Source: Planctomycetota bacterium (lineage in GTDB: Bacteria > Planctomycetota > B15-G4 > SIAN01). Taken from it: 36,978 nucleotides of DNA. Shown here piece after piece: positions 7,779 through 16,107 of the stretch. Each line of letters opens with the position of its first letter. Positions within the stretch are counted from its first letter, which is position 1. The position numbers and the translations under genes were made by a program. Under the pieces are notes generated by a model. It had not been told where the DNA came from. It saw only the letters and a program-made list of their open reading frames with translations, and searched no databases. Where the stretch lies: positions 1 through 36,978 of the forward strand of contig SIAN01000036.1 in NCBI GenBank assembly GCA_009691715.1, in the 5' to 3' direction.

Positions 7779-10091
7779 ATGCATTCACGGGGATTGGCGA
7801 ACTGGGCACGGCGTGCGACGGCGTTGGCGGCATGGGTGGGAGCGGTCGGCATCGCCTTCGGGCAGGAACCCGCGAGCGACGAACCGGCAGACGTTGATTA
7901 CGAGATCAGCGACTGGACGCGCGGCATCGCCTACGGCATCGCCGAGTCCTCGTGGCTGCACCAGCCGCAGATCGAGGACATCGTCGAGATGCCGTCGCCG
8001 AAGGTGATCCCGATCACCAAGCTGCCGATCGACCCGGAAGCGCGCGCGAACTTCAAACCGGCGCCGCGCAAGCTTGTGGCCTTCGACGGAATGACGCACA
8101 CGGGCTGGGTGCCGCCTGACTGCACGCTTGCCGTCGGACCGAACCATGTGCTTGAAACCGTGAACATGCACGTCGCCTGGTACGACAAAGCGGGTGCGTT
8201 GCAATTCAGTAGCGACCTCGGCAGCCCCGGCAATCCCGGCTTCTTCGAAGGTGTTGGCGCCGGCAACTTCACCTTCGACCCGAAGTGCTTCTACGACGAC
8301 ATCTCCGGCCGTTTCGTCGTGGTCTGCTTCGAGGTCTACGGCACGACCGAGTCGTGGATCGACATCGCGGTCTCCGACGACAACGACCCCAACGGCACCT
8401 GGTACAAGTACCGGATGGACGCCGTGACGACCGTCAGCGGCGTCACCTACTGGGTCGACTACCCCGGTTGCGGCTACGACGACAAGGTCTACGTCATCAC
8501 CGGCAACCTGTTCGGCCTGAGCGCCGGCGGGTGGGCGGGCGTCAAGTACCGAGTCATCGACAAGAAATCGATCCTTTCGGGCGGCGCGGCGACCTTCTGG
8601 GACCTGCGTGACGGCAATGCTGCCTCGGTTCAGGTGGCCGACCACCACACGGCGCCTGCCGCGTCGTTCATGGTCAGTCTCGATTCGAGTACCACGATCA
8701 AGCTGCAGGCGATCAAGAACTCGAACGTGTCGCCGGTCCTGGTCACCAAGAGCGTGGGTGTCACGTCGTATTCGTCTCCGCCTGGCGCACCAGAACTAGG
8801 CGGCGGGACGCTCGACACGCTCGATGGTCGCATCATCAACGCCGAGTTCGGCAACGGCCGCATCGTCGCCGGTCACGGGATCGACCCCGGCGATGGACGC
8901 TGCGTCGCGCGCTGGTACATCTTCAAGGCGAACGCGTGGCCGAACGCCGGCAGCCCGACGCTCGAGCAGAGCGGCAATGTCGACATGGGGCCGGGCGTCC
9001 ACACTTTCTATCCCGGTGTCGCGCGGCAGAGTTCCGGCGAGGTCGGGATGCTCGTCGGCTACTCGTCGCTGAACGAGTACGCCGGACTCGCCACCGCCGT
9101 CCTCCGCACGACCGACGCGAGCGGCGTGGTCGGCCTGATCGAGCGGGTGAAGTACGGCACGGGCAGCGCGAGCGGTCGTTGGGGCGACTACTTCGACGCC
9201 TGCATCGATCCGTCCGATTCGACCAAGTTCTGGGGCGTCGGCGAGTATCCGAACTGGACCACCCACATCGTCGAGTTCGACGGCGTGCCGACGGTGCCGA
9301 CGACCGGCGTGCTCTATTCGGTGCGGAGCGCCTTCAACCTGGGCGGCTTGCACGTCGAGCCGGCCGACATCGTCCATCTCGATCCGGTCACGGGCGTCCA
9401 CACGATGTACTTCGACGGCAGCGATCTCGGCCTCATCTCGACCGCGAACATCGACGCCTTGTGCGTCCTGTCGGATGGCTCGATCCTGCTCTCGTTCGAC
9501 ACGTCGCTGCAGATTCCGGGCATGACCGGCGGACCGGCCGGGTTCGGCATCTACGACGAGGACATCATCAAGTTCGTCCCGACATCGCTGGGGGAAGTGA
9601 CGACTGGCAGTTCTTCGTTCTATTTCGACGGCTCCGACGTCGGCTGCTCGGCGAGCACGGAAAACCTCGATGCGTTGGCGGTCGACAGCGCCGGCAACCT
9701 CTGGATCTCGTTCGCGGGCGTGTTCACGGTGGGCGGAATCTCGGGCAAGGACGAGGATGTCATGCAGTTCACGCCGACGGCGCTCGGAGCTGTGACCAGC
9801 GGATCATGGTCGTGGATCCTCAACGGCGGGGATGCCGACGTCCGCATGACGCAGACCGGTGAGGACACTGACGCGCTCGACTACGACCTCGTGAGCGGCA
9901 CGCTGACGCTTTCGACCGACGGCGACTTCCAGGTCGTACCGACCAGCGTGACCGGTCAGAACCGCGACCTGCTCACCTTCACGCCGACGGCGCTGGGTTT
10001 CAACCCGGCGGGCACGTGGGCGGTGACGCTCGATGGCGATGTCTACGGCCTCGCGGCGTCCGACATCGACGGTCTCGAAATCCTGCCGTGA
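7779..10091 (+). CDS. large secreted beta-rich protein with C-terminal repeats
   Basis: 770 residues. The start MHSRGLANWARRATALAAWVG has a GGGAG site upstream and a clear signal peptide ending near FGQEP; 62 further in-frame codons upstream are rejected. Residues about 95-510 are rich in beta strands and aromatic residues (for example DPKCFYDDISGRFVVVCFE and WGDYFDACIDPSD) and look like a beta-propeller-like extracellular domain, but I recognise no named family. From residue 530 to the end lie four tandem repeats of 65-70 residues, each with an FTPTALG or LDPVTG start and most with an FDGSDxG and an IDAL motif. No membrane anchor or sorting signal is visible. Function unknown; an extracellular structural or adhesive protein is a guess. 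Confidence 0.85.
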   Translation: MHSRGLANWARRATALAAWVGAVGIAFGQEPASDEPADVDYEISDWTRGIAYGIAESSWLHQPQIEDIVEMPSPKVIPITKLPIDPEARANFKPAPRKLVAFDGMTHTGWVPPDCTLAVGPNHVLETVNMHVAWYDKAGALQFSSDLGSPGNPGFFEGVGAGNFTFDPKCFYDDISGRFVVVCFEVYGTTESWIDIAVSDDNDPNGTWYKYRMDAVTTVSGVTYWVDYPGCGYDDKVYVITGNLFGLSAGGWAGVKYRVIDKKSILSGGAATFWDLRDGNAASVQVADHHTAPAASFMVSLDSSTTIKLQAIKNSNVSPVLVTKSVGVTSYSSPPGAPELGGGTLDTLDGRIINAEFGNGRIVAGHGIDPGDGRCVARWYIFKANAWPNAGSPTLEQSGNVDMGPGVHTFYPGVARQSSGEVGMLVGYSSLNEYAGLATAVLRTTDASGVVGLIERVKYGTGSASGRWGDYFDACIDPSDSTKFWGVGEYPNWTTHIVEFDGVPTVPTTGVLYSVRSAFNLGGLHVEPADIVHLDPVTGVHTMYFDGSDLGLISTANIDALCVLSDGSILLSFDTSLQIPGMTGGPAGFGIYDEDIIKFVPTSLGEVTTGSSSFYFDGSDVGCSASTENLDALAVDSAGNLWISFAGVFTVGGISGKDEDVMQFTPTALGAVTSGSWSWILNGGDADVRMTQTGEDTDALDYDLVSGTLTLSTDGDFQVVPTSVTGQNRDLLTFTPTALGFNPAGTWAVTLDGDVYGLAASDIDGLEILP
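9366..10088 (+). repeat. four tandem protein repeats of about 195-210 bp
   Basis: Repeat units begin at 9366, 9561, 9756 and 9966, so the spacing is 195, 195 and 210 bp (65, 65 and 70 codons); the last unit is cut after about 41 residues. Shared landmarks: (D)xxxFxPTxLGxVTxGS, YFDGSDxG, NIDAL or NLDAL, and a closing YDED or KDED before the next unit. The third unit is the most diverged. DNA identity is modest, so the repeats are old. They may be blades of a propeller. Confidence 0.75.
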
Positions 10092-10176
10092 CCCGAGGCC
10101 GAGTGCGCAGATGCACTCAGAGTGCCTAGCGGACGCCGCTCGGTCACCACGGGCGGCCCGACTCGTCTCGACTCTC

Positions 10177-10216
10177 GGCGCGCCGGCGGGGAAACCCTCG
10201 CCGGCGCGCCTCTTTC
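10177..10216 (+). terminator. GC-rich hairpin after the secreted protein gene
   Basis: A perfect 12-bp inverted repeat, GGCGCGCCGGCG with CGCCGGCGCGCC, closes a 10-nt loop (GGGAAACCCT) and is followed by TCTTT. It lies 86 bp after the stop of the large secreted gene and 72 bp before the selenoprotein start. The short T stretch fits an intrinsic terminator, although the inner loop could pair further (GGG with CCC). Confidence 0.75.
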
Positions 10217-10287
10217 CAAACGTCGCCACCGTCGCTTTCATCCCGCGCCCGCTCACCGAGTGGGGCGGAAAGAAGGAAGGAATCGCC

Positions 10288-10713
10288 ATGACGCGCGAAG
10301 GCGAGGCATCCGAACAAGGCGCGGAGCGTGAAGTGGCCCGCAAGGTCGACGCAGTGAGCACCGTCGGGATCGACTGGTACTACCACCGCGCTGGCTGAAC
10401 CGGCTGCATCAAGGCCCAGGAGTTCCTGGGCGACTATTCGCTCGCGGTGAAGGTGAAGGTCGACGCGCGCAAGACGCGGCTTGGCCCGAGCGACTTCCGG
10501 CCGTTGCTAGAGGGCGTCAAGACCGTGCTCGCCTCGAACGGGCGAACCGTGCACCGCTTCGATCTCGACGCGAAGGGCCACGATCGAACCGCGCTCTACT
10601 CCTGCATGATCGGCCCGACCGGCAACCTCCGTGCTCCGACTCTGCGGCGCGGCAGAATGCTGGTCGTCGGCTACCACGCCGACTCGCTGAAGGAGTTCGT
10701 GGAGCGCGCGTGA
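10288..10713 (+). CDS. ArsC-family selenoprotein, UGA read as selenocysteine
   Basis: 141 residues if the TGA at 10396-10398 is read as Sec37. The frame is open and conserved-looking on both sides: DWYYHRAG before it and TGCIKAQEFLGDY after it, giving a thioredoxin-fold U-T-G-C redox motif where ArsC/Spx relatives have CxxC. Further family marks are DARKTRLGPSD, an LLEGVKTVLASNGRTV helix and GPTGNLRAPT at residues 109-118. The start at 10288 has an AAGGAAGGA site about 6 nt upstream. A 7-bp hairpin stands 15-32 nt after the TGA. The stop overlaps the next gene by 4 bp (GTGA). Expected role: cytoplasmic thiol/selenol reductase; the substrate is unknown, and arsenate reduction is not implied. 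A naive gene caller would split it or drop the first 37 residues. I recall ArsC-family (seleno)proteins being annotated elsewhere, but could not check. Confidence 0.88.
10414..10431 (+). promoter_or_regulatory. candidate bacterial SECIS hairpin
   Basis: GCCCAGG and CCTGGGC form a perfect 7-bp stem around the loop AGTT. Twenty-two nucleotides separate the TGA from the first loop base. Known bacterial SECIS elements have a small apical loop with a G among its first two bases, placed roughly 16-37 nt after the UGA; this one meets both criteria (G in loop position 2). It would recruit SelB-GTP-Sec-tRNA. No other stop codon interrupts the frame before 10711. Confidence 0.78.
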
Positions 10714-11420
10714 CAACGATTTTGCCGGCCAGGGCCGAGGCGAACGGCGGGCTCTATCTGAAGCCGATGTTGCTCGGCGTGATGCAGAACTACGTCTACC
10801 TCGTCGGCTCGCGTGCGACGCGCGAGTGCCTGGTGGTCGATCCGGCGTGGAACGTCGACGCAGCGCTGAAGGCGGCCGCAGCCGATGGCATGAAGGTCGT
10901 CGGCGCGCTCGCGACGCACTGGCACCCGGATCACGTCGGCGGCGACTTGTTCGGCCACACGATCGAGGGGTTGCCGGAGTTGCTCGCCAAGGTCGACGTG
11001 CCGATCCACGTGCAGCGCGCCGAAGCGGACGGGATCGCCCGGCAGACGGGGTTGTCGACGAAGCAGTTGGTGGCGCACGACGGCGGCGACGTGATCGAAG
11101 TCGGCGACGTGAAGATCAAGCTGCTGCACACGCCGGGTCACACGCCAGGCAGCCAGTGCTTCCTTTGCGAGGGCCACCTGATCTCCGGCGACACGCTCTT
11201 CATCCGCGGCTGCGGTCGCGTCGACCTGCCGGGAGGCGATTCCGAGCAGATGTGGAAGACGCTCACGCGCGTGCTCGCGAAACTGCCGCCCGAGACGGTG
11301 CTCCATCCTGGCCATCAGTACGGGCCGATCGAGAAGTCGACCATCGGCGACGAGCTGCGCGAGAACGCCTACCTGCGCGCGCCGTCGCTCGACGATTGGT
11401 TCGGGATGATGGGTCGGTGA
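10710..11420 (+). CDS. metallo-beta-lactamase-fold hydrolase (glyoxalase II-like)
   Basis: 236 residues, starting with GTG inside the stop of the selenoprotein gene (GTGA). It has the full metal-binding set: THWHPDHVGG at about residues 69-78, HTPGHTPGS near 141, SGDTLF with the bridging Asp, and GHQYGP near 197. CGRVDLPGG is typical of the hydroxyacylglutathione hydrolase/persulfide dioxygenase branch. It lacks a signal peptide. Coupling to a thiol-selenol redox protein suggests a thioester, persulfide or similar small-thiol substrate, but this is inference. Confidence 0.88.
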   Translation: MTTILPARAEANGGLYLKPMLLGVMQNYVYLVGSRATRECLVVDPAWNVDAALKAAAADGMKVVGALATHWHPDHVGGDLFGHTIEGLPELLAKVDVPIHVQRAEADGIARQTGLSTKQLVAHDGGDVIEVGDVKIKLLHTPGHTPGSQCFLCEGHLISGDTLFIRGCGRVDLPGGDSEQMWKTLTRVLAKLPPETVLHPGHQYGPIEKSTIGDELRENAYLRAPSLDDWFGMMGR

Positions 11421-12397
11421 ACGCGGGCGCGACCGGTCAGGCGCCGCTCGAGCTCATCGGCGTCACGAAACGGTGGCGTGGCGGGCCGGCACTCGACGGT
11501 GTCGATCTGGTGGTTCCACGCGGCGCGGTGGTTGGGCTGGTCGGGCCGAGCGGGGCGGGCAAGACCACGTTGATGCGCGTTGCGCTCGGCTTGCTCGAGC
11601 CCGATGCCGGCCGCGCGAGTGTCTTCGGCGTGCCGGCGGCGCAGATTGCGCGGAACTCCGGTCGCGTCGGGCTGCTGCTCGATGGCGCCGCGCTCGAGCC
11701 AGGTCTCACCGTCGCCGACAACCTCGAGCTGCATGCGATTCGCCATGGCCGCGGCGGCACCGACGCGAAGCCGTTGCTCGAACGCCTCGGCCTCACGCGC
11801 CTCGCGAGCCGCCGCGCCTCGCGGTTGTCCCAAGGCGAAGCAATCCGGGTCGCACTCGCACGCGCACTGTTGCTCGCGCCCGATCTGCTGGTCCTCGATG
11901 AACCGGTGGCTCATCTCGATCCGGCGCTGGCGACGACGGCGCTCGATCTCTTCGCCGAAGCGGCGCGCGAGCGCGGTACCGCGATCTTGGTTTCAAGCCA
12001 CCAGCTCGCGGAGCTCGAGCGAGTCGCTGATCGGCTGCTGCTGCTGCATCAGGGCAAGGTGCTGCTGCATGGCGATCTTGCCGAGCTGCTGGCGACCATC
12101 ACGCCCGCGGTGCGAGTCGCGGCGCGACCGCTGGAAAAGGCGCGCGCCGTGCTGGTGCGCGACCCGCAGGTGCGGTCGGTCACGTCGTTGCGAGTCGACG
12201 GCGTCGAGGTGTTGCGGGTGGAGACGGCTACGAACGGCGCAACTGCGGCGCTGAATGCGGCGCTGCACGTGGCAGGGGTCGCGGTCGACTCGATCGCGCC
12301 CGAGCGGCCGACGCTCGAGGAGCTCTTCCGCCGGACCCTCGGCAAGGCTGCGACCGCGAGCCACGAGGCGGTCGCGCCCCGCGGTGCGACCGGATGA
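11417..12397 (+). CDS. ABC transporter ATP-binding protein
   Basis: 326 residues beginning with GTG that overlaps the previous stop (GTGA). Walker A GPSGAGKTT at about residues 43-51, signature LSQGE near 137, Walker B LLVLDEP near 158-164 and the H-loop SSHQ near 194 are all intact. The signature is LSQGE, not LSGGQ, which is tolerated in exporters. After about residue 215 there is an extra C-terminal domain as in DrrA/CcmA-type ATPases of ABC-2 exporters. It energises the membrane protein encoded next. The transported compound is unknown. Confidence 0.92.
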   Translation: MNAGATGQAPLELIGVTKRWRGGPALDGVDLVVPRGAVVGLVGPSGAGKTTLMRVALGLLEPDAGRASVFGVPAAQIARNSGRVGLLLDGAALEPGLTVADNLELHAIRHGRGGTDAKPLLERLGLTRLASRRASRLSQGEAIRVALARALLLAPDLLVLDEPVAHLDPALATTALDLFAEAARERGTAILVSSHQLAELERVADRLLLLHQGKVLLHGDLAELLATITPAVRVAARPLEKARAVLVRDPQVRSVTSLRVDGVEVLRVETATNGATAALNAALHVAGVAVDSIAPERPTLEELFRRTLGKAATASHEAVAPRGATG

Positions 12398-13248
12398 GCT
12401 GCCTCGCGATCGTCCGCGCCGAGCTGTTTCGACTCACGCACACGCGCGCGGGCCGGCTCGGCGTGCTGGTGCCGGCGCTCCTCGGCGGGGGGCAGGTGCT
12501 CGTCGGCGAGCTGCTCGCCGGTGTGAAAGCCGCGCGCGCACTGGCCGAAAGTGGCGCGATCGTCGGCGACGCGCAGGTCGAGACCGCGTTCGGTCCGCTC
12601 GCCGACGGTCTCGGCGGGCTCGGCGCCATGGCGCTGGTGATGATCGCGCTGCTGACCGGCGCCTTCACGATCGTGCGCGAGCGCGATCAAGGCAGCCTGC
12701 CGCAATGGCTTCTGGCGCGATCGCGCGGCGATCTGGTGGTGGGGAAGGCGCTTGCCACCTGCCTCTATGTGATCGTCGCGTTCGTCGCGCTGTTCGTCGC
12801 GTCGATGGGTGCGGCCGCGCTGCGCCACGATTTCAGCGCCATCGTCGACGACGGCTTCGAGATGGCGAGCGCACAGGAGCTGTGGATCGAGGTTGCGCGC
12901 GCGGTCGGCGCCGGGCTGCCGGCGATCCTCTGCTGCGCCTGTTTCGGCGTGTTGGTCTCCGCCGCGACGGGCAGCGTCGGTGCTGCGGCCGTCGGCGCGG
13001 TTGTGCCGTTCACGCTGCTCGCCTTGTTCCAGACCACGCTGGGAAGCGCGGCCGAGCGCCTGTTCATCGCCTATGCGCCGTTCTTCAGCGAACGCGCACC
13101 GCTCGTTCGCCTCACGAAAGTCGCGCGCGCCTTCTCCGACACACATTGGGAGAGCGGTGAACTACTCCGCGCCGCGCTCGTACCCGGCGGCGAAGCGGTG
13201 GCCTGCCTGGTGCTGGCGTGGTTCATCACTCGGAAGAGGGCCGCATGA
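12394..13248 (+). CDS. ABC-2 type transporter permease
   Basis: 284 residues, ATGA overlap with the ATPase gene. Several hydrophobic segments are clear, for example GAMALVMIALLTGAFTIV, VIVAFVALFVASMGAAAL and AVGAVVPFTLLALFQTTL, with REREQ-like loop residues (VRERDQGSLPQWLL) that match the ABC-2 pattern of a cytoplasmic loop after the second helix. Together with the upstream ATPase it should form an exporter. The N-terminal half contains a longer extracytoplasmic stretch between helices 1 and 2, common in this class. Confidence 0.85.
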   Translation: MSCLAIVRAELFRLTHTRAGRLGVLVPALLGGGQVLVGELLAGVKAARALAESGAIVGDAQVETAFGPLADGLGGLGAMALVMIALLTGAFTIVRERDQGSLPQWLLARSRGDLVVGKALATCLYVIVAFVALFVASMGAAALRHDFSAIVDDGFEMASAQELWIEVARAVGAGLPAILCCACFGVLVSAATGSVGAAAVGAVVPFTLLALFQTTLGSAAERLFIAYAPFFSERAPLVRLTKVARAFSDTHWESGELLRAALVPGGEAVACLVLAWFITRKRAA

Positions 13249-13886
13249 CGGCGTGCGGCATGACTGCGGGCGGCGTGAAAGAGCTCGGCGTGAAAGAACT
13301 CATCGTCCCGCTGACGCCCGATCGCTGGGACGACTTCGTGCAGCTGTTCGGCCCGCGCGGCGCGTGTGGTGGTTGTTGGTGCATGACGTGGCGACTCGGT
13401 TTGCGCGACTTCGACGCCGGCAAGGGCGACAAGAACCGCCGCGCGATGCGGCAGCGCGTGAAGCGCGGCCCGCCACCGGGTCTGCTCGCCTATCACGACG
13501 ACCTGCCGGTCGGCTGGGTGTCGGTCGCGCCGAGGACTGAATTCGTGCGCCTCGAAGGATCGCGCGTGCTCGCGCCGCTCGATGCGCTCCCGGTCTGGTC
13601 GGTGAGCTGCCTCTACCTCGCGAAGGTCGCGCGCCGCCAAGGCCTGTCGAGCCGCCTGCTGCGCGCCGCCGCCGACTTCGCCTTCGCGCACGGTGCGCCC
13701 GCCGTCGAGGGCTATCCAGTGATCCCGAAGCAGGCCGCGATGCCCGATGTGTTCGCGTGGACCGGGATCGCGGCGTCGTTCGAGAACGTGGGCTTTACGA
13801 AGGCGGGCGGGCGATCGCCGGCGCGGCCGATCTATCGGGCGGTGGCGAAGCTCGCGTCGAAGCGTCGGGGCAGCTCGAAGCACTGA
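13245..13886 (+). CDS. GNAT family N-acetyltransferase
   Basis: 213 residues with an ATGA overlap to the permease gene, so it belongs to the same operon. It has the CGGCWCMTWR motif seen in a GNAT subgroup, then LPVGWVSVAPRTEF (beta4/5) and the acetyl-CoA loop region KVARRQGLSSRLLRAA, matching R/Q-xxG-x-G/A. The C-terminal part SFENVGFTKAG is the usual final beta strand. The substrate is unknown. A second in-frame ATG five codons downstream is possible. Confidence 0.83.
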   Translation: MTACGMTAGGVKELGVKELIVPLTPDRWDDFVQLFGPRGACGGCWCMTWRLGLRDFDAGKGDKNRRAMRQRVKRGPPPGLLAYHDDLPVGWVSVAPRTEFVRLEGSRVLAPLDALPVWSVSCLYLAKVARRQGLSSRLLRAAADFAFAHGAPAVEGYPVIPKQAAMPDVFAWTGIAASFENVGFTKAGGRSPARPIYRAVAKLASKRRGSSKH

Positions 13887-13972
13887 TTCGCGCTCAGCAC
13901 CGACCCGATCCGCAGTCGTCAGCCCTACAATCCCGCGCCTCGCGCAGCCGCGCTCACCGCCCGAGGCGCCCG

Positions 13973-15355
13973 ATGAGCCAGATCTCCACCAAGCCCCCGA
14001 GCGGCATGCGCGATTTCCTCGCGCCCGACGTCGCGCGCCGCCGCCACGTGATCGGAGTGATCGCGCGCGTCTACGAGTCGTTCGGCTTCGTGCCGCTCGA
14101 GACGCCGACGATCGAGAACCTGTCGACGCTGCTCGGCAAGTATGGGCCAGAGGGCGATCAGCTGCTCTATCGGTTGCTGCATCGGCGGGAACGGTTGGCG
14201 CGTGCGCTGGAAGGGAAGCCGGACGGCGGGAAAACGACCGAGCTCGATCTCTCCGACGAGGGGCTGCGCTACGACCTGACCGTCCCGCTTGCGCGCGTGG
14301 TCGCCAACTACGGCGAGCTGCCGGCGTTCTACAAGCGCTACCAGATCCAGCCGGTGTGGCGCGCCGATCGGCCGGCGAAGGGGCGTTTCCGCGAGTTCTT
14401 CCAGTGCGATGTCGACATCTGCGGCACCAAGTCGCTGGTCGCCGACGCGGAGGTGTGCGGCGCCGTCGCGACGGTGCTGCGCGAGCTCGGCTTCGGGAAC
14501 GACGCGAACGGTTTCCAGATCCACGTGAATCACCGCGAGCTGCTGCGCGCGATGGTGAGCGAGGCGGGCATCGACTTGGCGATGGAGGGACAAGCCCTCA
14601 TCGCGCTCGACAAGTTGGACAAGATCGGCGCAGACGGCGTGAAGACGGAGCTGGTGGAGAAGGGGATCGCGGCCGAGGCGGCAGCGAAACTGCTCGACGT
14701 GCTGGCAGCAGCGCGCGCGCCTGGATTCCTCGCCGCACGCGCCGCCGATGCAGCCAGCAGCGTCGATGTGGCGAAACCCGGAGCCAAAGCGGCTGCGGAG
14801 TTGATCGAGCTGCTCGCGATCGTCGCGGGCGGACCGGCCGGCCCGCACCTCGTCTTCGATCCGACGCTGGCGCGTGGCCTTTCCTACTACACCGGCCCGA
14901 TCTTCGAGATCACCTGCGCCGGGCTCGCCGGTTCGATGGGCGGCGGCGGCCGCTACGACGGGCTGATCGGCATGTTCACAAAACGGCAGATCCCGGCGGT
15001 CGGCTTCTCGCTCGGTCTCGAACGAGTGCTGCTGGTGATGGAGGAGCGCGGGATGTTTCCTCCGCTCGGGCTCGGGCCGCAGGTGCTGCTCTGCCGCTTT
15101 CCAGAGATCGGTGCCGCACAGGCGGTGGCAGTCGCGACGCAGCTGCGCGCCGCCGGCCTTCGCGTCGAGCTCTTCGCCGACACGCCAAGCCTCGGCAAGC
15201 AGCTGCAATACGCCGCCACCATCGGCGCACCGTTCGCCGCGATCCTCGGCAGCAACGAGCTTGCGGCGCAATCGCTCACGCTGAAGAAGCTCACCACCGG
15301 CGAGCAGAAGACGCTGCCGATCGCGGACGTAGCCGCGTTCGTCCGCGCGGGGTAG
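13973..15355 (+). CDS. hisS: histidyl-tRNA synthetase
   Basis: 460 residues. It charges tRNA-His. Class II motifs are present: motif 1 region PPSGMRDF with FGFVPLETPTIENL, motif 2 FREFFQCDVDICG, the histidine-binding GLSYYTGPIFEI and GGGRYDGLIGMF, and motif 3 GFSLGLERVLLVM. The C-terminal anticodon-binding domain runs from about residue 365 (VLLCRFPEIGAAQ). The N-terminal half is of the longer eukaryote/archaeon-like bacterial type, with an insertion rich in Ala and Lys at about 215-270. The ATG at 13973 is chosen because it sits just before the conserved start of the protein; TACAAT at 13926-13931 could be a -10 element. It ends in TAG, showing that TAG is a normal stop here. Confidence 0.95.
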   Translation: MSQISTKPPSGMRDFLAPDVARRRHVIGVIARVYESFGFVPLETPTIENLSTLLGKYGPEGDQLLYRLLHRRERLARALEGKPDGGKTTELDLSDEGLRYDLTVPLARVVANYGELPAFYKRYQIQPVWRADRPAKGRFREFFQCDVDICGTKSLVADAEVCGAVATVLRELGFGNDANGFQIHVNHRELLRAMVSEAGIDLAMEGQALIALDKLDKIGADGVKTELVEKGIAAEAAAKLLDVLAAARAPGFLAARAADAASSVDVAKPGAKAAAELIELLAIVAGGPAGPHLVFDPTLARGLSYYTGPIFEITCAGLAGSMGGGGRYDGLIGMFTKRQIPAVGFSLGLERVLLVMEERGMFPPLGLGPQVLLCRFPEIGAAQAVAVATQLRAAGLRVELFADTPSLGKQLQYAATIGAPFAAILGSNELAAQSLTLKKLTTGEQKTLPIADVAAFVRAG

Positions 15356-15368
15356 GCGAAGCGCCACG

Positions 15369-15658
15369 TCAATTCTGCAGCGACTCGGCGACGGTCGAGC
15401 CGATGCCGATCGCGTAGCAAGCGAGCAGGACCAGCGACGAGAAGCACAGCAGGGCGATCGCGGCGCGACGGGCGGGCGTTGCGGAGATCGGCATCGTCCG
15501 TCTCGCGAACCTCGTGCGCGGCAATTCGGCGGGCGGAGGCTGGCTCCAGCGCTTCAGCTCGCGAAGGCCCCAAGTCAGCGTCCAAGCCGCGACGAACGGG
15601 AGCGACCGCGCGATCAGGCACCCGATGTGGCGAGCAGCAGGCGAAGCACGATCGTCAC
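15369..15658 (-). pseudogene. small two-helix membrane protein, apparently frameshifted
   Basis: Last member of a minus-strand run of tiny membrane proteins. A GTG at 15658 (GCGGAG site upstream) opens MTIVLRLLLATSG and stops after 14 codons, but a shifted frame continues as GCLIARSLPFVAAWTL, a basic linker, then a second helix LCFSSLVLLACYAIGIGS and the tail TVAESLQN. A one-base change near 15620 would join them into one protein of about 95 residues with two helices. Alternatively, an ATG at 15494 starts a 41-residue single-helix protein (MPISATPARRAAIALL...). The helix end YAIGIGS resembles ALGIGTC in two other members. No family is recognised. Confidence 0.4.
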
Positions 15659-15697
15659 GGCGGGCTCCGCAACGCGGCGGACGTGGACCAGGTCGGT

Positions 15698-15901
15698 TCA
15701 GCGGAACATCGTCGACCCGAAGCAAGTGCCGATGCCTAGCGCAACCAACAGCAGCAACCCGATCGCGACGTAGCGTCCCGCGCCGATCGGCCTGCCGTCG
15801 CGCGGTCGGCGCTAGATGAGGATGATCGCGCCGACCAGCGCGCCGACGCCGACGCTGCCGACCGCGATCAAGAGGGTGATGACGAACGCGTCGAGGCTCA
15901 T
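15698..15901 (-). pseudogene. tiny membrane protein interrupted by in-frame TAG
   Basis: The ATG at 15901 overlaps the stop of the previous small gene (ATGA). The first part is 29 residues, one helix (MSLDAFVITLLIAVGSVGVG...), ending in TAG at 15812-15814. In the same frame the sequence continues RRPRDGRPIGAGRYVAIG, LLLLVALGIGTCFGSTMFR and TGA at 15698, with no convincing start codon of its own. Read through, it is a 67-position two-helix hairpin protein with a basic loop. The second helix matches the single helix of the first member (ALGIGTC plus aromatic residue). Options: a nonsense mutation (for example TGG to TAG), a sequence error, or a real 29-residue protein. Confidence 0.45.
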
Positions 15902-16104
15902 GGATCGCGAGTTTGAGCAGGTGGAACCGGCGGCGCCAGAGCGGTGAGTTCCCGGTGCCGCGGATCGCCCGGGTTCTCGTCGCCGATCCGCGGGCCGAAG
16001 AAACCGTTGACGATGTTGAAGCTGATGGCGGCTGCGACGAGGACGCCGCGGCGGCGTTGCGGCAATTCACCCGGATTGGCCGGAGGTCCTGCGAGAGGTG
16101 CCAT
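15898..16104 (-). CDS. small single-helix membrane protein, 68 aa
   Basis: The ATG lies 3 nt after the stop of the preceding small gene and the stop overlaps the next start (ATGA). A Pro-rich N-terminus (MAPLAGPPANPGELPQ) is followed by three Arg, a hydrophobic helix VLVAAAISFNIVNGFF, and a soluble C-terminal tail of about 35 residues rich in Pro, Arg and Asp. The positive charges before the helix suggest an N-in topology. No family recognised. Overlapping start and stop signals on both sides are the best evidence that it is real. Confidence 0.5.
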   Translation of the reverse strand: MAPLAGPPANPGELPQRRRGVLVAAAISFNIVNGFFGPRIGDENPGDPRHRELTALAPPVPPAQTRDP

Positions 16105-16107
16105 GAC

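Noticed and set aside
13926..13931. TACAAT as a promoter -10 box for hisS
   Set aside because: No convincing -35 element at the right distance; kept only as a remark in the gene entry.
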